A program made the translations under genes and the position numbers. Under the pieces are notes generated by a model. It had not been told where the DNA came from, searched no databases, and was given only the letters and a program-made list of their open reading frames with translations. Positions 14,211 through 26,600 of a stretch of 64,000 nucleotides of DNA are shown here, piece by piece. Each line of letters starts with the position of its first letter. Position 1 is the first letter of the stretch. This stretch comes from Baylisascaris procyonis (lineage: Eukaryota > Nematoda > Chromadorea > Rhabditida > Ascarididae): contig JAZARR010000159.1 in assembly GCA_037389465.1 (NCBI GenBank), positions 4,567,501 to 4,631,500 on the forward strand, given 5' to 3'.

Positions 14211-14390
14211 AATGAAAGTGGTGCTACTCATGAATACTTCCACAGAAATCCGTCTTTCGCCTAAAGTTTCATCGTCGAAAAGGAATATGCAATTCAGTTC
14301 GGAACTGCAGTTAGATGTTATTTTTTTTAGACGTTTGCACGATGAATTGTTGAAAACAGTGTTTGCGAGTAAAACTGAACAAATCAACTA
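14211..14390 (+). CDS. Short ORF, possible late exon of the same plus-strand gene
   Basis: An ATG-started frame of 59 codons ends in TAA and has a balanced, charged C-terminal part (FFRRLHDELLKTVFASKTEQ). A CTTCCACAG just inside it could be an acceptor. It follows the last good exon of part B by 260 bp on the same strand, but its phase does not fit that exon directly. The opposite strand is also open (14022-14387), so coding direction is not certain. Confidence 0.25.
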
Positions 14391-16440
14391 AGAAGTTCTT
14401 CTGTGGGGGAGCTCGCCTTCACATTTCTTTCTTAATTAAATAACAGCAAGCTGCAGAGTGATAACTGGATATTCCGGGCAGTGCAAGACCTCCTTTTGTT
14501 GATCGAAGGATGATTAGAATAAAGTAGGTTTCATCGAAAGCAAAGTGCTTTACTGAGGTCACTTGAGTAACTACTGTTACTAGGCCTAGAAAGGCTTAGA
14601 AATGCAGCTTCTAGCCAAAGAATCTTGATTGGAGTGTTCATTTTTGTGTTGGCAGCTCCCTTAACTATTATGACTACGATATCCGGTAGTAGTACGAAAA
14701 AATAGAACAACGGTTGTAAGAAAAGAGGAAGAGATGATTGTTATGCAAAATTATGAAAACGAAGGCATGAGGCAACGGCAATTGCGAACAATAGTTCACA
14801 TTATCGCTGAACTGTTTTTGTGATGCTGATTCACCGACACATCTGCGTGCATTTGTTTCAGCTGTCTGGAAGCACGCTAATGACAGAGAAAAATGGGATG
14901 AATAGCGTCTATTCACGGTTACCTGGCGCAGGCGTTCTGTGAGCAGTGTCATTTCCTTGCTCGGTGAAATTTTTGAGCTGGAATTCCATTCGGTAACTGG
15001 GGTCACGTTCATGTCACATGTGCGCATATTTGGCGATACATTGTCCATTCATTCCAAGTTCAAAAAATGTCTTCATAGGTTTTATTTTTTAGCAGTATAA
15101 GAATATAATTTCCTTAGTGCTATGGTGTACCCTGAGTACAATTAGGAGTGGTTGGATGTTGGAGCTCAGTTTGTATTCAAGTGAACTGGCGACACACCTA
15201 AGCCCGCAACCGTTCCGTGGAACAATCTCTTCCTGCGGGACCGTTTGTTTTGCTAGTACTTTTCTCGATTTTATAGAACTTGGGACCAGTGCTTTGGTTT
15301 TTCAAGGACAGCCACAACTTATGACACTACATATATGCAAAAATTATTCTCTTATCCTTGAGGATATTTATTTTTTTCATAAATATCACGTTCATGTTTA
15401 TGCGGAATGCAATATGTGAATGTCGTTGTAATGATATCCAGGTGAACAGCTTACCATATAAATATAATATAACTATAAGCGATAAATTGCTGATAAGAAT
15501 ACAGCATCAAGTGCATTGGAACACATGCTGTTGTGCTCTGACGAACAAACAGCTGTACGACTTCATGAATAAAACACTGCCACCTGTTGAGAGTGCCGCA
15601 AACAAATAAGTTGCAAGTCAGATATTTTTGACTCATTCGCAATGGCAACAACAACTGTTCGCAAATACAATCCTCATCCTTCCCATTCGAACTAAATTTT
15701 TCTTCAGTTCTTTTTTTTTTTTGAATCAATGCTGGAAGAATGTTTTTGTCCAAAATATTTTTTTTTTTTTTTTGTTTTCTGAAGATGAATGAGATTTTGC
15801 TGAAATTCGCATAAAGTCTAATATATATTATATTGCAATAATCTAAAAACGTTTTTGACGCAAGCAGCTTAAGTTCATATTTCTCAAAAATAACTCAAGC
15901 TTCATTCTGTAACAGGCCTCAGTCAAGGAAATCAAAATTCCTTTTATTCTCCTCTCTATGTTGTAATCCATTTAGCTCTTACAATCTTATTCTATACTTT
16001 TCCAAATGTCCAAACGAGGTCCTATACTGGAATCGATTTGCTAATTTCTTCAATGGTCGATGAGGTCTGCACAACAGTTTGGTTCCACGGTCTCGAATCG
16101 CACGAGCGGTCCCCGTTAAAAGCTGCCACCGCAGCAGTCAGTTTCAACATGAATAGAGGTTGCATGGTTGAATGGTGAAATGCACGGGGCAAAGTTCAGC
16201 GGAGGCGAATGCGGTGCACGAACGCCTTAAGCGCTAATTACGTTTCTGGGTAGTCTTATTTAAGGATCCTATAATCGTGAAAGTTCATAAATTGTAAATA
16301 ACCATTCTGTAGTGGCAAATGTTCGCATATTGAGGAGGATCGTCGATCTTCAGTGAAACAATCACAGTGAAACAATCTCTTCTGTGGACTTTTCGTTCCG
16401 GAGACCAATACTTCAGTTTTTCAGGAACAGCCAAGAGAAA
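14391..16440. other. Intergenic or intronic stretch with weak open frames
   Basis: It contains several frames that could be late exons of the plus-strand gene. One at about 14451-14512 has DNWIFRAVQDLLLLIEG after an AACAG acceptor. One at 15117-15419 has LELSLYSSELATHLSPQP. One at 15442-15609 has YNITISDKLLIRIQHQVHWN after ATCCAG. None can be joined with confidence, and poly-T runs at about 15710 and 15759 break the region. Confidence 0.35.
15215..16440. repeat. Diverged duplicate segments at 15.2 kb and 16.37 kb
   Basis: AACAATCTCTTCCTGCGGGA...GGGACCAGTGCTTTGGTTTT near 15218-15312 resembles AACAATCTCTTCTGTGGAC...GAGACCAATACTTCAGTTTT near 16371-16431. Both end in CAGCCA. Similarity is clear but gapped, as expected of an old dispersed repeat pair. 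Confidence 0.5.
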
Positions 16441-16486
16441 TTGAACTCAAAAATCTAAAAAAAAAAAGGAATCCTGGGCCGATAGC

Positions 16487-16651
16487 ATGGCTTTAGACCG
16501 GCCTTCGTTTAATCTCAATAGAGTTAACAATTATGCAGTTGAAACTATAATCCTTGCAGCTTATGAAGTCATTACTGACTTGCGCTCAGAAACTTCACGG
16601 CTCTTCGGCAGTACTGAGTTTATAGCAATGTTCGACATTTCGTATAAGTGA
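16487..16651 (+). CDS. 54-residue ORF, protein-like, possible terminal exon
   Basis: The frame begins MALDRPSFNLNRVNNYAVET and continues into a helical stretch with YEVITDLRSETSRLFGST, ending at TGA. The frame is also open upstream to the poly-A run near 16458. Composition is unlike the AT-rich surroundings and looks coding. It lies on the same strand as the unassigned exons at 8.9-13.9 kb and could be their last exon or a small separate gene. No family recognised. Confidence 0.35.
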   Translation: MALDRPSFNLNRVNNYAVETIILAAYEVITDLRSETSRLFGSTEFIAMFDISYK

Positions 16652-17243
16652 ATTATGGATTTTCTAAAGATCACCGGAAAGGTTTCGCATAATAAAACGG
16701 ATATTTTTATAGAGAGATACAAACACTTGATTCATTAATTTTATACTTCAAGAAATTCATTTACAACGGCCAAAAAATCCAACTTGGAATTGCTTCATTT
16801 ATTTTGATCGGCACCAATTCTCATCAAAAGCCAATAAGTTGCTGTTTCTGGCGAATACTCATCTGTTTCTTTTTTAAGAATTTTGACGTTGGATCAGTAA
16901 AGTTGAGGTTTTTAAGAACTTACGGAGCGAAAGTGGAGCAAAGATGGAAGACATCACTCGTTTAATAAATAAATGCGGGCGGAGAAAGAGGGGACTCTCC
17001 CATACCGCGTCGTCTACTTATCAAAGTTGTTAGAATTTCATTTAACTTACAAAATGCACATTTTAAGCCTCATTAACGGCACCCTTCATTGCATGTTGCC
17101 AGCAGCATATGCTTGATCTCAAGTTTTCAATTTGATGCACTGAATGGAGCGACCAATATTTCTCGATTTTTGAATTTTAAATGATAAATTTCGACGTCAT
17201 TGCCAGTTATCATGTAAACTTTTCAGAACTTCGGCCGCTTTGT

Positions 17244-17722
17244 TCATGGCGCGAATTTCAAATGAAAAGATCGAGCTTTCTTGTGTTGGCTGTAGAAAAT
17301 GTTATTTCTAAGGAAAATATTGCCCTCATCAGACTCCCCGTAGATCTGATACCGACTTTTCAGCGCGACTGTAAGCGTCATCTCTTGTACCCCATATTCA
17401 ACCTGTCGGTCACTCATCTCAGCAAAGCAGCTGACTGTTGTCAAGCAGTGAGCTTTTCGAAGAAAAACTGAGGATTTTCGATGGCATCAGCGATGTTAGT
17501 GTTAATGGTAAATTCAGGATAGATGTATCGCATTATGTCACGTAGCGCACCTGTCAACGTTCTTAGTAAGTGTGAAGAAAGATAGAAAATGGTATCACTT
17601 CGATGCACATTCAGGCTATCGAGTAAAATCTGATCTACAATCAAATGCCTTGACAACTGAGGTGTTCAAATGAGGTTTTGCATAGGTAAAATGCAATTCA
17701 CGAAGAGTTCGCTGCGTTATAT
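17244..17722 (-). CDS. Candidate exons of an unassigned minus-strand gene
   Basis: Overlapping open frames on the minus strand have coding-like composition. One contains YITQRTLRELHFTYAKPHLN (about 17722-17640). One contains DQILLDSLNVHRSDTIFYLS and ends at an ACAG/GTGCGC donor near 17552. A third contains DRQVEYGVQEMTLTVALKSR (17444-17244). They cannot be joined into one clean model. The plus strand is open over 17181-17471 as well. It could be a decayed gene or transposon; function unknown. Confidence 0.25.
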
Positions 17723-18490
17723 ATTGCACTTGCAAATATGCCGATGCAGTAAGTTTTGTTCATTTCATAGTCGCGATATTACCGAATATTTGTTTTTTCT
17801 CTATTCTAAATATCCATATATACTATAGCCATAGAAGATCATAAAAAGAAACTTTGGCTTGTGGACACTCTAACTTTCCTCGGGGTTCGAGTTTTGGGGA
17901 AATTTTTTTTATTAGATGACATGGCCCAGTGCGCAGGCAAGGTTTGTTGGTGGGCAAAACCCGGGAATGGGAACTTGGAAAATTCTTAGAAAATTTTTCT
18001 TCCATAGTTAACGAACGTCGGTCATTACTCTCCTTTGCTTCAATGAATTTTTACTGCTTTTCCGGTTTTGTATAAAGAGTCAAGTAGGGTTTTAGCGTCT
18101 ATGTTGGTTTGTTGATATGTTCATCGGAATACATCACTTTTATTTTGTTCCGTTCCAGGGTTTTCAGGATATTGAAAAGTATTTCTACTTTCGGTCATAA
18201 CTTTTCCCCGAAACGCGTCCAGCATGCCATTCCACGCTCCAGGGTATTTCCTTTTCAACGCTACGTAACATGCCTCAGCTACTTGTGCCGGAAACATCGG
18301 AAATTGGACTGGGTGACGAATAAGTACACAAAAGTGAGAGAGTGTGAGAAATTATTTCATCCCCTTTTCCTATAACCCCAACCGCACGCGAAAGAAAGCA
18401 TGGGGTTCAAGGAAGGTGGCAGCTCGCCTTGTGCATTAATTCTCTTCGTTACAATATACAGCTCCTTCCGAACGTTCCGAAACGGTAGAT

Positions 18491-18668
18491 TAGCGCTGGG
18501 TCAGACCATGATAGATCAGCTATTAGCAGTAGGTGAGACCATGGCAAATCAAATGTTAGCAGTGGGTTTCATCTACTATCGTCTCACCTACCACTAAAAT
18601 TTGATCTACCATGTCTGACCTACCATCAATATTTGATCCGCCATGATCTGATCTACCACTAATATTTA
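18491..18668. repeat. Inverted array of about 35-bp units
   Basis: About two copies of a unit like GGTGAGACCATGGCAAATCA run on the plus strand (18500-18567), followed by about three diverged copies in the opposite orientation (18580-18668, for example GTCTCACCTACCACTAAAAT). Together they form an imperfect long hairpin, in the manner of a foldback or MITE-like element. No terminal repeat or target duplication was identified. Confidence 0.7.
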
Positions 18669-18679
18669 AGAAGCGCCGA

Positions 18680-20340
18680 ACGCGCGAGATAACAGACTTT
18701 TTCCTTCTACTTTCCTCCGCGTAACGTGGGGGAGGGTGTAGCTTGTGAGAGGATGTGCGCGCGCGCGGCGAAGCCGGACGTGCGTTGTTGTCCACGTTCA
18801 TGAGCAATCCCTTGTCATATCTCAACCCTTGAGAAACGAATTGTGATCCGGTTTTGTAGAAGACTTCGCGTAGGATGAGGAACAGTGTGATTGGCTTTGC
18901 TTCACGTGGAAAAATGCCAGTGACAAATCAGGCGATCATGTAAAGAAAACTTAGTTGAATTTATTGCATGAAGAGACTTCAATGGATCTCATAAGAAATG
19001 AAATCCAGTTTAATGAACGGATGTGTGGGAATCCAAATTTCAAAAAAAAATTAAATTATTGTAGCAAGTTGGCAGGCAATTCATAAGAATAGCAGTGATA
19101 ATAAGCACCGAAAGTAAGCAAATTGCTGATTGCAGAATGTTTTCAAAGAAAATGACGAGGCAATGAAATGAAAGATTTTCATAGAATTAAAGATGAAAGT
19201 TTCGTTAAATTGCGCAAGTCTAGGCTCACTGAACACAATTCGGAAACTCAGAATTATGACAACAATACTCAGTGTGGGAAGAGGAAGAGGCGGTCAAGGG
19301 GGGGGGGGGAGGGAGGACTTGAGAGATTAGTGAAACGGAGTGGGGACGATGAGACAGACGAACCTCACCAAAATTTTGGCGTTGGAGACATGCTCTTTCT
19401 TAAAATCCAGCCAAAACTACACAACTTTCATTAGTTTTTGCAATGCTTTGTCGCTGAAACTTTCCCACACAACAGCGTATTGTGACATCCACTGATCACA
19501 CTAGTTCGGCGCGAAATAGGATGTTCAGAAAGAGATGATATCCTTCTGCTTGAGTTAAACGCAGCCGAAAGAAGGTGTAGAATTTGATTATGTCCATACG
19601 TGCAATTCTTATTTTAAACTAGTGTTTTATTTCCAGCAGTATTTGTAAATGCATTCTAAGTCAGCAAGTAGATACGTTCTGAGAGGTTGTAGTCCCCGAA
19701 GTTCGAGGCATCAATTACCAACATTAAATGTCATCGCACTCTCTCCTTCTCATCTAGATTTCTTGAGGCAGAGTGGCTTCACTTTTTTCGTAGCCAATTT
19801 TTTCAACTGAAAACCCATATCAGCCTCACAATTCGTATTATGAAACGTATATTGTCCTCTTGAAACTTGAAATAATCTCGTTGAAACTAATTTTTTTCAT
19901 TATCTTTTTTTTTCTATGACAAGCAAAATTTCACAAGCAAAACTCTCGACTACTTTTGAGATCCCCTGAGAAATTTTTTGCTCATCAGAGTCACTTAGAT
20001 CTCAGTGAAGATTTAGTCCTTTGCAGTCCGCTGAAAAGTTTAATCTGCAAAATCGTTTCAACCCATAGATATCGACTGAGGGCTAATGGCGATCTAGAAG
20101 GGGGGGGGGGGTGCGGGAAGGAGAAGCGGACGCGTCTCACTGCGCATATCTTTTTTTCTATCACAACGCATGTATAAAAATGCTACATAATTATGCAAAT
20201 TGACGAATTCCCCTTCGAGAAATACACACACAGACGTACGTACTAAAAGAGGAGTTCACTGATTTTTGCAGCTGCTCAGCAGTTGAAATATATTATCTCA
20301 AACTGATGACATATTGTGCTTATAAACGTCGTAAATAGGA
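18680..20340. other. Intergenic stretch downstream of the M13 gene
   Basis: No gene seen. A CG-rich patch at about 18690-18830 (with a GCGCGCGCG run) reads on the minus strand as RARTSSHKLHPPPRYAEESR, possibly repeat-derived. Two G homopolymer runs lie at about 19299 and 20100-20111. Confidence 0.5.
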
Positions 20341-20347
20341 CGGTTAT

Positions 20348-20393
20348 AGCGCGTGCCTAAAATTGACCATTTCAGCGCGTGCCTAAAATTGAC
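20348..20393. repeat. 20-bp direct repeat beside the hairpin
   Basis: A 20-base sequence beginning AGCGCGTGCC occurs at 20348-20367 and again, identical, at 20374-20393. The second copy runs into the left arm of the hairpin at 20391. Both copies would lie in the 3' UTR of the M13 transcript or just beyond it. Confidence 0.95.
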
Positions 20394-20431
20394 AATAGAA
20401 TCACTACAAACTTTGTAGTGATTCTATTGTC
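20391..20431. repeat. Perfect hairpin: 20-bp arms, 1-nt loop
   Basis: The 20 bases from 20391 are followed by one C and then their exact reverse complement, ending at 20431. The structure begins 17 nt after the stop codon of the minus-strand M13 gene, so it would sit at the start of its 3' UTR. Confidence 0.97.
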
Positions 20432-20448
20432 GATCGGCCCGTTTTGCG

Positions 20449-20625
20449 CTACCACAATGTGCACGTCTGTGGTAACACCATTCTCGCGGTCGCTGAACAA
20501 CTGAACGCTTCGAGAAATTCCGGTTGATTAGCCATCATCACATTGACGCGATATCTATGCGGACTGTGACCATCATTTAACAAACTATCCAACATCGACT
20601 GTGGGCGTGATACGGCACACCACGT
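20449..20625 (-). other. Terminal M13 exon with C-terminal CxxW and stop
   Basis: This 177-nt final exon (58 codons plus TAG) follows TTGATTTTCAG and joins in phase 0 to FFINLAY of the exon at 22537. It reads TWCAV, then [19 protein letters not shown] and CTLW. Cys and Trp at the very end, and His and Arg in the GHSPHRYRV stretch, are the family's conserved C-terminal residues. The intron before it is 1.9 kb and contains an unrelated antisense ORF. Confidence 0.93.
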
Positions 20626-23600
20626 CTGAAAATCAAGTTTTATCTCAAATCTGCTTCATTGATTTCATGAATTCTATTATGATATAGGAGACATTTTCGA
20701 TGCGTTTTGCGACTTTTAAACCTTCCAAATAGTACACTGTTCACCGTTGCTTTCTCAAGAAAACAATGTTACGCTATATGTAGCTACTTCATCGTTACTA
20801 TAAAAAATAAACATTTTGATGCAGTGTTTGTTGCGGTACAACTTCATCAATTTTTCAACCTCATCGTGATCAGATATTGCGAAGAAATTGGTAAAAGCTG
20901 CCATCAAACAACTATGTGAGTGGTTACCTAACCAGAAATATGGCTCGTTTATTTATTCAAGAGCTGCCGAATCGACTCGATGTGATCACATTGTGATGCA
21001 GTTGTTTTTCGAAAATGCATTTACATTTGTCATATTTCCCAAGCGATTATGTTTATGGCGCTTCGTTCGATCATTATTTACAGCTAATCGAGTCCCTTAT
21101 GCGGGTCTTTCATTTTTTTTTCTACTATATATGCTTGAGAATGTCGGACTGTTGTTCGCACTTGCGCTTCTCAGCTCTGTGTTAGCTGTATTTGCGACTA
21201 TGGCATTAAAATATGGCTTTTCGGGTGCACAAGTGGTTGATCACGAGTGTTGTTGAGACAAAAAGTTGGAAATTTTTGCTTCAGAAGAAATCGATTTGAC
21301 GAAGAAGATGGTCTGAAATACGGCTAATGCTTAAAAATATGTGGAACAAGTTAAAATATGCGGAAGATGCCACGAAAATTTGAAAGTGTAGACCATGAAA
21401 ATAAGGGAATACACCGTTTATCGAAATCACACAGGACGAGGATTGTTGTAGTCACCCGGAAACGGATGGAACGAGGCTTTCTGGAGAGCACTACGAGCGC
21501 AGAGCTGTCTAACCGAATTGTATCACAATGATCCATTCCCTCAGAAAAAGCGCTCACATTTGGGAGAAACAAAAAAGCGACAGTAGCGTTCGCCGAACTC
21601 CACTTGTCTTGTGAAGACGAAGACCAGTTTAAAGCACCATTAAGTGATAAAATGAAGGTCAATATTTGAGCTCAGACGGCAGTCAATAAGTTCAGCGTCG
21701 GTCAGCGGAAGAATTTCTCTCGGGTTCCATGAAACTGCGTACTAAAAAATATGATAGGTCCTCTGTGGACAGCGAGGCTCTTCAGATGAGTTAGACCCGA
21801 GCAATTCTATCCAATTCTATCATTCTTGTCAGCGGCATTGAATCAATTCCTCTACCACATCAGCGAGCAGAAGTCGAACCCCTAGCTGCAGCAAATCGGA
21901 CTTCATAACTGCATATTGCTGTAGGACAGTGACCGCAATCTAACCTGACTTCAGTTGGACCACAGATAGGTCAGGCAAACTTTTCGGTTGAAGCATCAAC
22001 TCAACTGAGAATTTGTGGATGAATGTCAAACCATTAATTCTCTAGAGAAGTTCAAGGTATCAGAGTTAACCGAGGGCCTAATTTATTTACTTAGTGCCAA
22101 AGAGCTTGGCTGCATTAATTGAAGAAAGATTATCGTTTCGCTTTGTCCCTATTGCTGAACGTATGGAACGAGCTTGTCATTTCGTATGCGGCGTTTCTTC
22201 AAATACTTATGGTCGCTAATCCGATCCATTCGCAATGAGACGTCAGCTCAATATGGTGACTTCATAGAGATGAGAGGCTGCAACCGGCGGTTAGAAGAAC
22301 GATTAATGACGTCTCTGCGGAGAAAACATGCGAAATCAATGTGCTCCAAACACTGGTTATTCCAGTCCATTTGTACTCAAAACTAAGGAACGACCACTTG
22401 AACAGTCAAGTGAGAATTATTGCTTTTTAAATATATCTCCCACTGACCTTTTATTCACAGAAAATGAACGAATTTTGTGTAATTAGTTAAACTACGAAAC
22501 GAAGAAATAAGCATTCGGCTGGCAAAGCTCACTTACGTAGGCAAGGTTGATGAAGAAAAGTTGATCTTCGTTGTATTCCTCCAATCCTTTAATCTTCCTG
22601 TGCCGGAGGGGATCATCCTGTGAAGCACGCTTCAGTGCCTGCATTTTGCATAAGTCATGTTTTCTAGAAACTAGCTGAGTGAGAGTACTAGAATATGCAA
22701 ATGAGGAAGTATGTTTCAAAACGTTGCCAGATGTGATGGGGCGTAATCAAATTTATGTGTTAGAGAATACGGAAGTCATACCCTGTATGCGGCTCGTACA
22801 CCACCGTTATCGGCTATATTCTCACCCACAGTCAGTCTCCCATCAATCTGCAAAAATTTCACTTCATTTACGCAAATACAGGTATCACTCGCATAACATA
22901 TGCTTGAGTTTGATAACTCACGCGAGTTCCATAGGTGTTCGGGATCACTATCGAACCGTATTGGCGGATGAAACACTTCTTTCGCTCCATGAAGTTTGCT
23001 TGTGTTTTTGAGTCCCACCAATTGTGCAAATTCCCATATTCGTCGTATTGACGCCCTAAAACCAACTGCACTGCAGCAACACAGTTTTTGTTTTTCATTT
23101 TAAAGATCCTAGTAGTCAGAAATATCATTCTTAGCGTATTTCGCATGATAGGAAAGATACAAACTTTTTCAGTTTATTTAGCCACGAGGTTTTTTAGGGC
23201 TCGGAGGTCGGAGAATGAAGGTCACAAATTTTACTGTATCAGTGAAGCCTTGAACAACTAATTCGAAACTAACGAGAACGCTCAGCTGGACCTTTAATGT
23301 TTTCTCAGTGTGTTGCATACGGCGAGAGAGGTGGACCAAAAAAGAAGTCGGATAACAGCTCATAAATGGGTACCAATCGCTAACACAGATCCATTTCAAT
23401 GTTCTTCCAATCTGTCTAGAAAGTGCTTCAACAATACGTTAGTAATTGAAGTACGTTAAAAGCAGGTGCCACTAAATCACAGAGCTTGATAATCCAAAAA
23501 TTCAATAATTTCAAGGTTATACCAGATCAAGAAATAAAGCTCAAGCAGGACTCGTAGGAGGAACTATGAAAGGTCAATGAAGCATGAGGACAGCTTCTCA

Positions 23601-26600
23601 TAACGGAATGGAGATTAGTGACAAATTTCTGGCCTCTAAACAATTGACTGTGAATGCATCCACCTACCTGTATTATCAAATCCATGACTGATTTCATGGC
23701 CAATTATATAGCCCAGTCCTCCATAGTTTATAGACCTGTAACATTAAATAATAATCATTGACAATTATTTTTTGATTTTAAGGAGCCTTCTAGAATGCTT
23801 TGAGACTTTACACTTAAGCAGAGAATGCATAGTAATGCTTACGCAGGCACTGAAGGACTGAAGAACGCTCCATTTAATATACCAGGTAGAAGTGCTGAAA
23901 ACAGATATTTAATTAGAAGAAAGCAGGTAGTAAATGAAAGCAAAAGAAGGAGGCTGGTATGTGTGAACAATGGAATTTCAAGCGAGAATGCTTCCGATAC
24001 AAGAATTACCGGAATAAAATGCAGAGGGTCGTTCCAGGTGTCAAATGGAAAATGTTCTTTATTAGCTATCGAGGCTACATCGAACAACTATGCAGCCTCT
24101 CTGAAAAATGTTTAATGAGGTGTATTTTTGTGATGGTAACAAATAAACATAGCTTAAGCGTTAATCTTTTGCAGTTGAAAATATACACATTTACTTACAT
24201 CTGAATTTGGATAGAATCAGGTGATAAGTGTTTATGTTTGTGGTAAGAATATACCACTAACCGATATGATTACGCCAAGCGTAATAAAAAGCGTCAGCAC
24301 GAGGCGCTGGGAAATCGAAGTCATAACGATCGTTTGTTTTTAAAAGTTTTTTGAAATCATTTTCCAGATTCCAAATATCGAAAGCCTTTATGATATCAGC
24401 ATAGTGCCATGATGGGCCATAATGCAACTGCAAACCGTGAAAAACCGATAAATCCCTTAATAAACGCTCAAACATAATTCCATAAACATCGTTTTGAAGA
24501 TGCCGAATAAGACAGAGCCAAAAATTATTCACTAAAAGCACGTCCATAAATGAGGTTAGCCCAACAGAAAATCTCAACACAGATACCAGATTGATTATCA
24601 GTAGCTAAATTAAGGCTTACGATAGCACTTGTACGCAACCACAAACTATTGCTTACGGTGGCACAGTAGGTGTGTGGCGTATGCCATTTCAGTGCCAATT
24701 TGAAAGGATGCATCCACATGGGCAGGCTATCAACAGAGTGTCATAGGCTTAATGATGACACGCACTGAGGTATAAAAGCGAAGGAAGCCAATAAAAAGAA
24801 GTGCAGAAGCGTGCAAGGGGAGCTGATACAGTATGGATCAGCAAATGTCCAGCTGTCCGACGTAATATCTAGGCTTCAGGTAATAGAGTTCACGATTTTC
24901 CTGTAGAGATTCGTTTTTGCCTCATACGAACGATGTCAAAGAAAAAATTATGTGAAACGCCTGCAGATTTTTGTCGAAAGTTTAATGTTTACGCCTCCTA
25001 TGGAGAGTGATGAATCAGGACGAAAGTTGGCATGAGAAATCACCTCATAGTGAGTGCATAACTTTGGAAATATAGTTTTACTGGTCTCAGCATTGCAACT
25101 AATGTGCAGACAAAAGGAAGTTCATATATACACAGGGGATATGATGTTGTCGTAACACGATCTGTGAATACGACTTTGCAAATGCCCACAATTAATACAC
25201 AAAAACGAGAAAGGCTATATCTTGATGATTGAAGAGGTCGCATACATTTCAAGAAACCTGAATTCAACTGATTGACACCTGTCGCCATCGAACGACTCTA
25301 ATTTTTGCAATAATTTGTTGTGACATTTCTCAGAACATGGAAAATGAATTACTATTTGAGTAGAGGTTGAGACATTGAATGCAGATGAACTATGCGTCAC
25401 ATTTTAAATAAGTGCAATAATTTGCACCTATGCTACGAAATGGTTTGGTATGAGTCCGCAAGAATTGATCATTGCCTCATGTTGAAGCCAAATTGACGGA
25501 ATATCAAATATGAACAGATTGAAGCTAATTCTACAGCAACTGTCCGCAATGCTTTTATTATTCAAGAAGGGTTCCCCACTATTTGATCATTGAGCACAAG
25601 TCCAGAAGCAGTACAAGCTTGTGCAAATTGAATAGTTTGAATAGTTGCAATGATCGCTCTAAGCAATAAGCATAGTAAGTAAACAATTCCTGCTGAATCG
25701 TGCAGAATTTCTCCAGAACATCTCTCTCATGAACTCACGTCAGCGTACTTCGTCTCGAGTGCAGAAAGGTTGAAAAGTTTTTGATGGTAACCGACGAATG
25801 ATAGCATCGAATGAACCTGAAAAAAATGTAGGAATTGTTACAATTTCTGCCACCTGGATTGAACCAGCTGAATTGCAACCTTAGCGTTGGCCCAAACTCA
25901 AGCCTAAGAAAAAATTCAGTTTGTGATCACGTTCCAGGATTGGACTTCGATTAGAGCCCCGACAAAAAGCTTCCGAAGTCTGCAAGTGCTAATAAGAAGA
26001 AAATACTCACATGAGGCTTCCTCTACATGGTGAAGAAGAGTCAACTTGCACTGAATAGATCGCAGTACAAAAAAAGCAGTAGGCTGGTTATAGGAGCAGG
26101 CAAAAAGAAACAATTCCAATGAAGCAATTGACTCCATAGCAATTAAGGAACCCAGGGTGAATATTCCTGCCTAGGGAAAATATTCAATCAGTGCTAACTC
26201 ATTTGATTCATTTATCACCACTTTTCACGACCGTTTTCACCAAGAAACTACCGATTTTTCTCTATTTCTTTTTTTGTGGACAATTTTTGTTATCATTCTT
26301 TCATATGAAATTTTACTCTACTTTTTCGCTATGACGATTATTCCCAAGTAATTCAGCGTACGCGGGTAGAATTCCCACAACCTTCAAGCAAGACGTGCAA
26401 TTTATGGGAGCTTTGAGGGTGACGCATCCAACGATATTTCAAGAGATTTTCTGTGCAAAAAAAAGCTCGGATAAAAACCTTGCGATCAGCGGCATTCTTC
26501 GTTTCAGTATCCATCCATGTATTCTCCCAGATGAGATCTGAGAATGCATCTCGTACGTTGTCGATAAGCTCTCGCACAGCATTTCGTGAGCTGTCGTCGA

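Noticed and set aside
17181..17471. Plus-strand ORF of 96 codons
   Set aside because: It overlaps the more convincing minus-strand exon-like frames and has no recognisable feature; direction is left open but not called.
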